A DNA stretch of 64,000 bases from Penicillium oxalicum (lineage: Eukaryota > Ascomycota > Eurotiomycetes > Eurotiales > Aspergillaceae): contig NC_064651.1 of assembly GCF_001723175.1 (NCBI RefSeq), positions 682,001 through 746,000 of the forward strand. The letters run 5' to 3'. Below are positions 45,744-64,000 of the stretch, one piece after another (within the stretch, counting starts at the first letter, position 1; each line of letters opens with the position of its first letter). The notes below the pieces were generated by a model. The model was not told the origin of the DNA and made no database searches. It saw nothing but the letters and a program-made list of their open reading frames with translations. Both the position numbers and the translations under genes were made by a program.

Positions 45744-46585
45744 AAAGACCCCCCTTGTAACATTATTATTACCCTCAAACCTCATTTGCACCTTGAGCTT
45801 CCTCGTCTCGCCCCGTCACCATTTCTCTTCTGTCGCTTCTTCTTCTTCTTTTTTTTGAACCCGTTTCCGATGCCTCAATTATTCCTGCGTGCGGATGGTC
45901 GCGTCTCGTTTTCCGTATCTACTGGGTGCCTTTCCTGTGTCTTCCTTGAGTCAATGTCCTGCTGTTATTTTTGGCCCAGTCATTTCCGCCTGCACTGCGC
46001 AAGGATTCCCAAGCCTCCAATTCGTGCCGGAGTCTATGGGGACTGCCATGTTTCATCAGTATCATACATGCCTGTCCATAGTCTGTGGCAACCTGTCTTT
46101 GAATTGTCAGACACTTTGTTCTCGTCAGATACGGTTAAGGCTAATGGCAGTACTGTATTTGCTCGTTAATAACCCTTACCCTGGACCACTCTCTCCTGGT
46201 GTCTGTTTGATTTCATTCGCGCTTTGGTCTCATATAGTAGACTCGATCTATATTCTTTCCCATCCTACGATGCTTGTCGAAATCAAGGCACTTGATTTTT
46301 ATTTGACCCGAGTCCATTGATCGAAATGGCATTAATGGCTCGCCTAGTACAAGTGGACCAGTACATGAGGTGGTATACTGCCTACAGGCCCGACGGCTCA
46401 GGCAGGGTTCCTGTGCGAGAAGAAACTTCAGTCCATACCTTAGGTGCCTCACCTCCACCAGATCTTCGTAGACCGGTAATCGGGGGAGTGGGCTCCAGCC
46501 GGTTTCTGCTCCACTCAGAGCTGAATTACGAATCGCCTGGCGTATGCTATATCCAATAATGTTTTGTTACACATCCTGCTTCTTG
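45744..46585. other. Downstream region of sec4
   Basis: A long T-rich 3' region (TCTTCTTCTTCTTTTTTTT near 45,840). Overlapping plus-strand frames at 45,786-46,320 show no domain and have Cys/Phe-rich composition typical of non-coding DNA. No gene supported. Confidence 0.55.
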
Positions 46586-46948
46586 TTAACAGTACTGTTG
46601 TGTCTGGCTCAACCAACGCCGGAGTAGTTCAATGTACGATTTGATGATATTCATGCTTAAGCTGTCGGCCTTGTGACCCACTCTTATCGAAAGCCTGATA
46701 AGGTCCTCCGGCTTCAACCCCCACTTTGAAATTTCTTGGATTAGCGATTCTTGAATTCGCAGACCTCGGAGATTTCTGTGGTGCTTAAGAGCAACGTCTC
46801 CATTCCTCGAGGTGAAGGAGGCTCCAGCTTCATATATGGAATAGAAGCCAAGCATCTGTACGTTCGACCCTGAGTGAACATTTGAGTGACATGCTAATTT
46901 TAATTCATCAAGTCTGCGCTTGCCAGCTGTAGTAGCTTCAAATTCCAT
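46586..46948 (-). CDS. Hypothetical small protein
   Basis: A 120-codon frame from ATG (MEFEATTAGKRRLDELKLAC) to a stop at 46,586, with a C-terminal half reading LRGLRIQESLIQEISKWGL and later IIKSYIELLRRWLSQ. It has a balanced composition and amphipathic stretches, and lies 100 bp from the divergent afg2 start. No family is recognised and no intron is needed. It could also be chance. Confidence 0.4.
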   Translation of the reverse strand: MEFEATTAGKRRLDELKLACHSNVHSGSNVQMLGFYSIYEAGASFTSRNGDVALKHHRNLRGLRIQESLIQEISKWGLKPEDLIRLSIRVGHKADSLSMNIIKSYIELLRRWLSQTQQYC

Positions 46949-47047
46949 GATCAAGACACTCGTTTAACTTCGCATGAACGCACGCCCAGCACATTGCTAA
47001 TTAATCTGTCCAATTGAACTGCTCTATGATCGACTGACTGCGCCAGA

Positions 47048-49407
47048 ATGGCCGACGTCCGCAGCTTCACTGCTCGACCACTGTCGAAGCATGCCCGAAG
47101 CGACCTCAAGGATGCCTTTCGCATCTACCTCTCCTCATCCTCTCTCGCTGCGCTCAGACTCCGCGCTGATGATCTTTGTACGCTATCGTCGGCAGATGGG
47201 GCGCCAAAGACCGCAATCGCTTGGACTGCGACGGAGAACATACAAAGCACCGTGATGCAGACGTCCAGAACTCTCCAGGAATGTTACGGGATCAAAGTCG
47301 GCGAGAAATATGCCATCACCAAAGTTGATGGCACTTTGGATGATATTGAAACAATCGTGCTGATGGACTGCTCTGACACCGAAAAAATTGAGAGGTTCGG
47401 GCCCATCTCTGATAAAGACAGACCTCACTGGGAATGGACCTTAGAGTTTCCGCTTCTCCGCGGTGAGGTCCTGGCCATTGGGCTAGTGTTTGATTTGGAA
47501 CTCAAGGGGCAGCGCAGAACATTCAAAGTGGTCAATATTCATGCCCCCGGAGCGAGTCCGAACCGTACCATTTTCAGATTTACCAAAAAGTCTAAAGTCT
47601 CGCTTGGAACGGAGATCAACGTGAGCGACAACTCGCGTTCGCATATTGCGGTTCAATCCGTGGGATTGGGGGGCCTCTCGCGTCAAATTGAAGACATCAA
47701 CGAGAGCTTGTCGGACTTCAATGTCAACTCACGCAGCCTTGTTATGCCACCATTCTACGAACATAACCGAGGCATTCTCCTCTACGGACCAAAGGGAACC
47801 GGCAAAACGGCACTCCTTCAGCAGATTGAGAATGCTGGCTGGAAGCAAGTTTTCAAGATTGGGACGTCTTCCCTTGGTCGCAGCACTAATGAAAGTGAGG
47901 TGAAGCTTCGCAACATTTTCCACGAGGCTGCCCGTGCCAAACCAAGCGTCATCTTGATCGATCAGTTGGAGTTCATTGCGCCCAAAAGGACTTCTTTTGA
48001 CTCAAATTCTCTCGTATCAGTATTGTGCGAGAACCTTGACGCCATTCAGAGCGCATCCGTACTTGTGGTGGCTGCGACTCGACACCCAAATAACGTTGAC
48101 GACGCTCTTCGAACTCCACACCGGCTGGGCACGGAGATCGAACTACAAGTTCCTACCGCGCAGGATCGAGCGGAGATCCTACGCGCGATTCGGGGACCAG
48201 CCTTTGCAGGGCTCAACGAGGCACTGATTGACTTTATCGCCGAAAAAACCCACGGTTATGTCGGTGCGGATCTCTATGCTCTCCTTCAGCTGATCTGCCG
48301 GAAAGCCCGTCAACGACAACTATTGACGTTTGGATTTGAGGGCTTGTCAATGAAGGACACAACGCCGGATATGGACACTCCTCTTATCGATGCGAATGAA
48401 AGTAGCGATTCAAATCACGGAGAAATTCGAATTGACCTTGAAATCCTGGAAGAGGATGTTCTGGCATCTCTACAGGAGATTCGTCCCACAGCGATGCGAG
48501 AGGTCTTCTTGGAGACACCAAAAGTGCGATGGTCAGATATCGGAGGCCAACATGATATCAAGAAGCGCCTGCAACAGGCGGTTGAAAGGCCCCTCAAGGT
48601 ACGCAGCGCCCGAGCTCAGGCTTGCCTTTCTATTGGTCCCAAGCAATTTCGATGGTAGCATAGACTAACAATCATCAACAGCATCCGGAGCGCATGCGTC
48701 GACTGAATGTCAAGAGCAAAAAGGGAATCCTTCTCTATGGACCCCCTGGGTGCTCCAAGACTCTTACTGTCAAGGCGCTGGCTACAGAAGCCGGGCTGAA
48801 CTTCCTGGCTGTCAAAGGAGCAGAGATATTGAGCATGTATGTTGGTGAATCTGAGCGATCGTTGCGAGAAATATTCCGCAAGGCCCGCGCGGCACGGCCT
48901 AGCATCATTTTCTTCGATGAGATCGACGCCATTGCGGCTCGCCGTAGCAGCAATTCACAAGGTGGCGTCAACGTCCTCACCACCCTTCTCAACGAGATGG
49001 ACGGTATTGAAGAGCTACGCAATGTCTTGGTCATCGCTGCAACCAACAAGCCTGATGTTCTTGACCCCGCCCTTATGCGACCAGGTCGCCTGGATAACAT
49101 TCTCTACATCGGCCCGCCAGACATCGAAGCCCGACGAGAGATTCTCCGTATTTGGGCGAGCAAGTCAGTCCTCAGCCCGGAAGTTGACCTCGATGAGCTG
49201 GCGGTCGTCACTGAGGGCTATTCCGGAGCGGAGATGGTCAGCATCTGCGAGACTGCTGGCGACGCGGCCTTGGATGAAGAAGAGGAGACGGGCCAGGAGC
49301 AAGATGTCAAGTTGAAGCACTTCGAGTATGCGTTGACTCAAGTGCGTCGTCAAATCACGGATTCGGTCATTCGGGAGTACGAGGAATGGCGGGATGCGCA
49401 GAAATAA
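47048..49407 (+). CDS. afg2: AAA+ ATPase of ribosome biogenesis (Afg2/Drg1-type)
   Basis: Exons 47,048-48,598 and 48,682-49,407 give 758 residues, close to yeast Afg2 (780). An N-terminal Cdc48-like domain is followed by two AAA modules. D1: Walker A GPKGTGKT (247-254), with Walker B reading VILIDQLEF (about 301), where the usual Glu is Gln. D2: Walker A GPPGCSKT (537-544), the Ser variant usual in this family, Walker B IIFFDEID (about 596), and sensor/arginine region ATNKPDVLDPALMRPGRLD. The family releases Rlp24 and other shuttling factors from pre-60S particles in the cytoplasm. D1 also lacks the normal Arg-finger region (RTPHRLGTEIE), so D2 is the likely active ring. One intron lies between the modules. 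Confidence 0.92.
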
Positions 49408-49836
49408 GAATGCACGTATATCCGCAGTTAAATAGGTGATACCCCCTTTGACCCTCTGATCAAGTATATTTTGATTGCGAGGGAATTCTACAAAATTTCA
49501 GAATCACAGCGCTACCCACTAGATCATGCCGAGTATGACTTTCAAACCGGTTGACGTAAATTTGAAGGTGTAATCAACATGTCGCACTAGACAACTAAAG
49601 AGGAGCCCAGGAGTGCATAAAGGTGATTACCCGAAGCGGCTAGTGCGGCCTTTTATCCAACTGCGTCTGTGGAGCGCGCCAGCTCGTGACTTGACGTGTG
49701 ACATGCAGGTGCTGAGCTTCGCTCTTTTCTACTGATCTCCATCATTTTTTCCATCTTCACCACACATCCTAGTCATCCTTTCCCACCTTCTTTCGTGGCG
49801 CCGTCTCGTTCAAAAAGTTTCCTCAAAAACCCCATC
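49408..49836. other. Region between afg2 and the SR-protein gene
   Basis: Likely the afg2 3' UTR and the promoter/5' UTR of the RNPS1-like gene (CT-rich near 49,730-49,800). An open frame without ATG extends upstream of the chosen start from a GTG at 49,795. No separate gene seen. Confidence 0.6.
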
Positions 49837-50842
49837 ATGTCCACCCGATCCTCTCGGGGTCGTTCGCCTATGCGATCTCCAGATCGGAACCCAGTAAAAT
49901 CACCTCGAGCTCACGATCGTTCACGAAGCTACTCACGTAGTGCAACGCCAGACCGCCACCGCCGAACCCGGAGCCGAAGCCATTCCATATCGCGAGACCG
50001 CTCACCTTCGCGCTCTGCCTCTGGCTCTCGCAGTCCTGCCCGAGGCGGAAGACGTTATCGCAGCACTAGTTACAGTCGTTCCCCCAGCCCAGTACAAAGC
50101 CCTCCGCGCAGCTCAAAGGTAAGAATCTCCCAGTGATGTGTCGCGGAGGCTTGATGATCAATTCAAACTAACCCTCTCTGTCACTAGGTTGTGGTGGAAA
50201 AATTGACCAAGAATGTCACGGAAGCTCATCTCCGCGAGATATTTGGAAGTTTTGGAGACATTGAATACATTGACCTCCCAATGAACAGATCATGTGAGAA
50301 CAAAAATTGCCCGACCTTCATGCTCTTCAATCATGCAAAGGCTTACTGATCCTGGCTTCTGCCTCGACACAGTCATGACGAACCGTGGCACTGCCTACAT
50401 TCTCTATTACGACCCAGCCGATGCCGAAGCCGCCATTGCACACATGCATGAAGCTCAACTGGACGGTGCTGTTTTGAATGTATCAATTGTGCTTCCCCGA
50501 CGGAACTTCTCACGCTCGCCACCACCTGCATCAAACCGAGGCCCTGGTGGACGCGCACGTTTTGGCAAGAGAACCCGTGGGGACTCACCACCCCGGAGAC
50601 ATGGGCGCGCACGACCCGGAGATCGACGAGACACATATCGACCTCCATCGGTATCGCGATCTCGATCGCCAGTGCGACCGCGATCCTACTCCCGTTCCCG
50701 CTCGCCCCCACGCCGAGGAAGTCGGCGAGCAGATAGCCCACGATCACGTCGACGCCGAAGCCCCAGCTACAGCAGCTACAGTTACAGCAGTCGGAGCCGG
50801 AGTCGCAGCCCAGTGAGAAGCCGAAGCCGCACTAGACGATAG
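49837..50842 (+). CDS. RNPS1-like SR protein with one RRM
   Basis: Exons 49,837-50,118, 50,188-50,293 and 50,373-50,842 give 285 residues. An N-terminal RS-type domain (SRSYSRSATPDRHRRTRSRS and similar) is followed by one RRM (about 95-175; RNP2 VVVEKLTKNV, RNP1-like RGTAYILYY) and a long C-terminal RS domain ending RSRSRTRR. This order, RS-RRM-RS, matches RNPS1, a partner of the exon junction and ASAP complexes in splicing and mRNA export, found in the nucleus. The upstream frame from GTG at 49,795 was rejected for the ATG (MSTRSSRGRSP). The gene is convergent with uvsB; their stops lie about 410 bp apart. Other small SR proteins cannot be excluded. Confidence 0.85.
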
Positions 50843-51253
50843 AGATCAAAATTCATGGCCAAATACAGAGTCGAGGGCGTTGGCCGAAACAAATGCAGAT
50901 TTGTTTGATGAACTTATTGTGGCATCCCTGCATTTTCATTGGCGAGTCGCAGCAATAGGCGACCAAGTACATTTTGGAATAAAGAAGCAAAGAGGGCAAG
51001 GAGAGAACAAAGACGTTGAACCTATTCGCGGTGCCGAATTCGATGTATCCTGGAGATTTTGGAATCGAGGCAATCGACTTCAAACACTTCAAGATTTTTC
51101 TCGGGTTCGCATATTCCACACATTATTTTGTGAGTTCCTTCCCCGCGGGAGAGGGACGAGATCAAATCATTTGTCATGGCAGAGAAGGAGCAGAAGGGTT
51201 CGGTGTCAATTGAGTCGAGACGTTTTGGGCCTTTGGAAACGATACAACAACGC
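50843..51253. other. Convergent 3' region between RNPS1-like gene and uvsB
   Basis: Frames on both strands (50,880-51,257 plus; 50,853-51,119 minus) have no domain. This should hold the two 3' UTRs, where antisense overlap is possible. Confidence 0.55.
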
Positions 51254-60140
<8,887 letters not shown>

Positions 60141-60653
60141 GGGCAGACATGTTCCAATGAGACAATGTGAACGTCTCAAGATATTCTTGATCGAGGACGA
60201 GCACACGAGCTGAAGCCGAGTGACGACGCGTGAAGCTCCATGCCAAAAGGGCGATAACGATAAGATATTCGCGGACACCTCAGGCCACACTGCTGCCCAC
60301 CACTTTTGCCTCTTTGGGCGATGGACACCCCAGAAAATTAGAGACGGTCGAATTTTGACCTGATATTGGGATGTTTGTGTCCAACGCGAGGGAGAGAAAC
60401 TGATCCTAGCTCGGAACCGCGTCGGATTCCAGATCGATTCTTCACTTTAGTACAGCTCTCGTAAGGGTTTCCCTCCGCGCCGCTCCTGCCATTTCTGGAT
60501 CGTGATTCCCGGCCGACTTTCATAGTTCTTTCAATTGCTGTTTCGAGCAGGGCTCCATACTTCAGCGTTCTCATCGCTGCTCACTTCCAGCTCGCTCCTC
60601 GACCTTGTCGTCCTTTTTTTTTTTTTTACACAAGCTCAGAAAGTCTCGCCACT
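60141..60653. promoter_or_regulatory. Divergent intergenic region of uvsB and tad2
   Basis: The 513 bp between the uvsB start (minus) and the tad2 start (plus) must contain both promoters. A run of about 14 T's lies 26-40 bases before the tad2 ATG. No coding region is supported. Confidence 0.6.
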
Positions 60654-61593
60654 ATGGACGAATCCTTCTCGGTGACTGAAATCACCCCAGCGGTGTCTGA
60701 GAACTCGAGGCACGCGCGTTGGATGAAAGCAGCTCTTGAGATGGTAATATTCCACCCGGTGGCCAGCAATTCCCAGTACCCAATAGCCAAACTGACATGA
60801 AATCCTAGGGTGAGAAAGCCCTCGAGTACGGAGAAACCCCCGTGGGCTGTGTTCTTGTCCATAATGATCAAATCGTGGGGCGAGGCATGAATGATACCAA
60901 TCGCTCAATGAATGTAAGTACTGCACTTGCGCTCTGACTTGAAGTATTGCATCCCGATGCGCCTGCCTCAAAGACGATCAACCTCTTTGAGGCGCCCAAA
61001 GTCAGATCAAAGCTGGTTGATGCTAAACTCTTGTGGCAGGGCACCCGTCACGCCGAGTTTCTGGCCATCGCAGAATTCCTCAAGAGCTTTCCCAAGTCTG
61101 CTCTTCAGTTGACCGATCTTTACGTGACCGTTGAACCCTGCATTATGTGCGCGTCTGCTTTGAGACAGTACCGTATCCGAAGTGTGTACTTTGGCTGTGC
61201 CAACGACCGATTCGGAGGCACCGGAGGCGTTCTGACGATTCATGCCGAGTAAGGACTGCAATACTGAGACCTGGCCGAGATCTAAGAGACGCACGTTCCC
61301 CTATGCTGACCTGTCATCAGTCGCTCGATCGATTCAGCCTACCCGGTGTATGGTGGATTGTTCCAGAAGGAGGCCATTATGCTCCTTCGTCGCTTCTACA
61401 TTCAAGAAAACACGAAAGGTAATTCCATCCAATTTGATGTTCAAACAGCGTCATGATGAATGGCGGAGCTGATGTATTCAATCCGCTAGCGCCTGTCCCT
61501 AGGGCAAAAAGGAATCGCGAACTCAACACTGCCTTCGATCACGTCCGCGAGATCACCGCTGCCAATGGGGTGGCTGTTTTACCTAGCTCTTAG
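60654..61593 (+). CDS. tad2: tRNA-specific adenosine-34 deaminase subunit Tad2
   Basis: Exons 60,654-60,743, 60,809-60,913, 61,040-61,248, 61,321-61,418 and 61,490-61,593 give 201 residues. The cytidine/deoxycytidylate deaminase fold is complete: zinc ligand and catalytic HAE (residues 69-71) and PCIMC (98-102, Cys99 and Cys102). YGETPVGCVLV and VYFGCANDRFGGTGG are conserved Tad2 segments. With Tad3 it converts A34 to inosine in the wobble position of several tRNAs. An alternative with a shorter second intron would keep a LLWQ-type extension in front of GTRHAEF; the chosen junction (SMN|GTRHAEF) fits the family better. It is divergent from uvsB. Confidence 0.92.
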
Positions 61594-61845
61594 CAGGAGA
61601 TATGCTCACTGCTGGGGTGCTCGTATGGCTCCTTTTTGTTTTCAAACATTGGCATCTAACCTGAGTGAATGAAACCGGCTTGCATACATTTACGCTGCTG
61701 GGAATGACTGACGAGAACAAACGAAGTATTTTAATTGGGAATTGCGCCTTGGGAAAGAAAAGAGAGAGTCAAAAAAAATGGCGAACAGCTCGCAGCAGGA
61801 TATGTATACAGAAATTGAGCAACTCGTGACCTTAAGAGAGCTCAA

Positions 61846-62687
61846 TCAAGCTCTGCCCAAACGCTCAGCCTCCAATTCCCGCTCCGCTTGCTGGTAGTAC
61901 TTGGCGGTGTCAACACCGTGCTAAGCAGCAATTAGCATGAGTCAAAAATAAAACAAAGAGCCACCATATCGCCAACTGCTTACCTGGTCGTGGTTGACAA
62001 TGTTGAACCAGGGTAGGACGTGGAGGAACAGCCCAGAGTAACGCGAGTTACGAGCTGCCACACCCTGAAGGTAAGAGGACATGCCAGATGTGCCGTACAG
62101 GGGCTCTCCCTTCTTGACCTTGTCCACCATCTCACGCATATCCATCTCCACTTCACGGCTGTTCTCAGTGAATCCATAGAAACGGTCTATCGATCCAGGG
62201 TTAGTCTTTCAAGCGTTCAACCCCTCTCAAGCAGGGCCATTGAGGGTCTACACATACTGCATGAGCGCTGGTACAGAACGTGAAGACCACCAAGGAATCC
62301 AATGGCAGTCGCCAAGCGCATGACAGGAGAGAAGCCACCGCGGCCGACATGCGACGGGCTCACTCGCTCCATGACCCAAAAGGCAATGGGGGAGACTGAA
62401 GCAGCGGCTCCGGCCACCGCATAGTCGTTAGGACGAGCATATCCAAATACCCGGCGCAAGTGTCTAAACAGATTCAAATGGTGAGCTTGGGGGGGTTTCA
62501 ATGGTCATGTCCGGGTAGGGAAGTATTGGATCTCGTACGGGTCGGAATCAATCAGCTGCGGGGCGAAGAATGATGGTTAGCTCGGGGAATCCATCTTTCC
62601 GTATCAGGTCAAGGACTCAGCTCATACAGGATAGTCAGAGGCCACGCGCTTGGGAGGCACAACAACTGAGCTGTGATCGGAAGCCAT
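61846..62687 (-). CDS. Complex I 21 kDa-type subunit (fungal)
   Basis: Exons 62,687-62,628, 62,555-62,539, 62,463-62,258, 62,186-61,984 and 61,920-61,846 give 186 residues. The second exon is only 17 nt. The N-terminal part reads HLRRVFGYARPNDYAVAG, followed by hydrophobic segments (AAASVSPIAFWVMERV and FSPVMRLATAIGFLGGLHVLY) and a C-terminal part ending QAERELEAERLGRA. This is the fungal NADH-ubiquinone oxidoreductase 21 kDa subunit pattern, an accessory subunit in the inner mitochondrial membrane arm. It has no obvious cleaved presequence. It is divergent from csm3. Confidence 0.85.
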
Positions 62688-62945
62688 GATGCCGTTTAGT
62701 GGGGATTGTTGTGCAGAGTCGAAGTTCGAAGTTCGGAAGTTGGACGGAGGTTGTCCACTAGCCCGCTTTGGGACTAGCGCATAGCGGGCGGGACAGCACC
62801 CGCCGCAGCCAATTGTACTCGTGGAGTAATTGGCGCGCGTCCAGACGCGTTTCTTTGGAGATTTAACAATCGTCTCGATAAGGGTACTGAGTCTCCGAAC
62901 AATTGAGCGGTGCATTGTGTCAACTCCAGATTACGCATTACAACC
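62688..62945. promoter_or_regulatory. Divergent promoter of complex I subunit and csm3
   Basis: 258 bp between opposite start codons, with GCGCGTCCAGACGCG near 62,833-62,850 and a GGCGCGC stretch. An MluI-type ACGCG, the yeast MBF core for S-phase genes, lies at about 62,845 and would suit csm3, but a single 5-6-bp match is weak evidence. Confidence 0.5.
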
Positions 62946-64000
62946 ATGGGTGACTCACCGGAAGCTGTGCAATCTCCGACAAATGTGGACGATCTATTCG
63001 ACTACGACGTCGGCCTCGATGAGATCTTCAAAAACCAACCAGATACCACCGCTACCTCGAATGGCTCTAAACCGGCCACGGGCGATCCCACGTCCTTAGG
63101 TCTAGGGCTTGACGAAGAAGTCAAAGTCACAAAGCAACGAAAGCCTAACCCAAAACTTGACGAAGCTCGGTACGATTGATTGTGATCAACCTCTCGGGAG
63201 CATGATGAAGCATCAACCATAGCAGCGGCAGCAGCCAACTAACAGATCATCTCTAGTCTCCTTTCACAGCCAGGAATTCCCAAGCTGCGTCATACGGCCA
63301 AAAAAAAGCTCAGATTCAAGGGAAAGGGCCATGAGGTAGGACCATTCAGTCCTGTTATGATCGAGCCCCCTCCAAGCCTCTCGACTAACTCGATCGCCTG
63401 CAAACCATTAGTTCCAAGACACCGAACGATTACTAAACTTCTACCAATTATGGCTTGATGACCTCTTCCCGCGCGCAAAATTCGCCGACGGGTTAGCCAT
63501 GATTGAGAAACTGGGTCACACCAAGCGCATTCAAACCATGAGGAAGGAGTGGATTGACGAAGAAAAACCGAAGCCGTTTTACGACAGAACCAATACCGAC
63601 GACCCTGCTGGGTCATCCGCCAACCGAAACTCGGAAGGAGACAGGCCAAGAGACCACGTTGCAAATGATTCTACCACAAATCAAACGGGGACCGCAAATG
63701 ATGAAGACTTGTTCATGCCAGACCCAGAGGCGGAGAACCGGCGTCCTGTCAGCCATCCGGAGCCAGATGACGATGAACTCGAGGACCTTCTACGGGAACA
63801 AGATGGTGAAATCACATTTGCTCCGCCAAAACCAGTGCCTCGATCTCACCAGGACCATCCCGAACCTGACGATGACGATCTTGAAGATCTCTTGAGGGAG
63901 CAAGATGAAGTAATGGCGGATATGCCTAAATCCACATCCAGACCCGCAGACACGCCTATGGACGACTTTGATGCCGAGTATGAAGCGATGAACGAGATGG
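62946..64000 (+). CDS. csm3: Replication fork protection subunit Csm3/Swi3 (Tipin), cut by window end
   Basis: Exons 62,946-63,169, 63,257-63,335 and 63,412 onward; the window ends in the coding region, about 297 codons in. An acidic N-terminus is followed by the Swi3 domain: LLSQPGIPKLRHTAKKKLRF, then LLNFYQLWLDDLFPRAKFAD and MIEKLGHTKRIQTMRKEW (about 75-165). The region after it holds two acidic repeats, DDDELEDLLREQD and DDDDLEDLLREQD (about 245 and 278). Csm3/Tipin works with Tof1/Timeless to stabilise stalled forks and to pass the S-phase checkpoint signal. The C-terminus is unseen. Confidence 0.9.

Noticed and set aside
45786..46320. Overlapping plus-strand frames downstream of sec4
   Set aside because: Composition of untranslated DNA and no homology; likely the sec4 3' UTR.

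Overview
The window reads as nuclear DNA of a filamentous ascomycete, most probably Eurotiomycetes (Aspergillus/Penicillium-like). The evidence is short introns of about 48-130 bp, a fungal gene set (AflR-like Zn2Cys6 factor, GliT-like oxidoreductase, ABCG/PDR transporter, erg25, nca2, sec4, afg2, an RNPS1-like SR protein, uvsB/ATR, tad2, a complex I 21 kDa subunit, csm3) and a heavily RIP-mutated transposon block. Protein readings and exon junctions were made by eye; for most multi-exon genes the summed exon length is an exact multiple of three, which supports the models.

Region 1 (1 to about 24,050) is a nested transposon island. CA and TG dinucleotides are almost absent while CG is kept, the mark of CpA-to-TpA repeat-induced point mutation. 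It holds the 3' part of a Ty3-type LTR element (A, to 7,665), a complete small LTR element inside A (2,069-4,923, 5-bp target duplication), a solo LTR inside A (5,592-5,851, 5-bp target duplication), a decayed Helitron Rep/helicase gene (about 12,230-15,560), an 89-bp minisatellite, and a second relative of A (B, 16,602-22,979) with an internal pol deletion. A and B both carry a long third reading frame between pol and the 3' LTR. About 24,050-24,800 is a transition zone rich in inverted repeats.

Region 2 (25,049-36,048) looks like a small remnant of a secondary-metabolism or self-protection locus: an AflR-type regulator, a GliT-like thioredoxin-reductase-fold protein, low-confidence small ORFs and a PDR transporter carrying at least four indels. 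Region 3 (36,049-39,150) is gene-poor and contains a probable intron-containing tRNA-Tyr and a 23-base poly-G tract.

Region 4 (39,152-64,000) is conserved housekeeping DNA. In order: erg25 (-), nca2 (+), sec4/srgA (+), a small hypothetical ORF (-), afg2 (+), an RNPS1-like gene (+), the 24-exon uvsB/ATR checkpoint kinase (-), tad2 (+), a complex I 21 kDa-type subunit (-) and csm3/Tipin (+, cut by the window end). Two pairs are divergent over short shared intergenic regions (uvsB/tad2 and complex I subunit/csm3), so two replication-checkpoint genes lie within about 3 kb of each other. The most unusual material is in the island: the conserved third ORF of the Ty3-type elements, the dated nesting of insertions, and the uneven mutation of LTR pairs.
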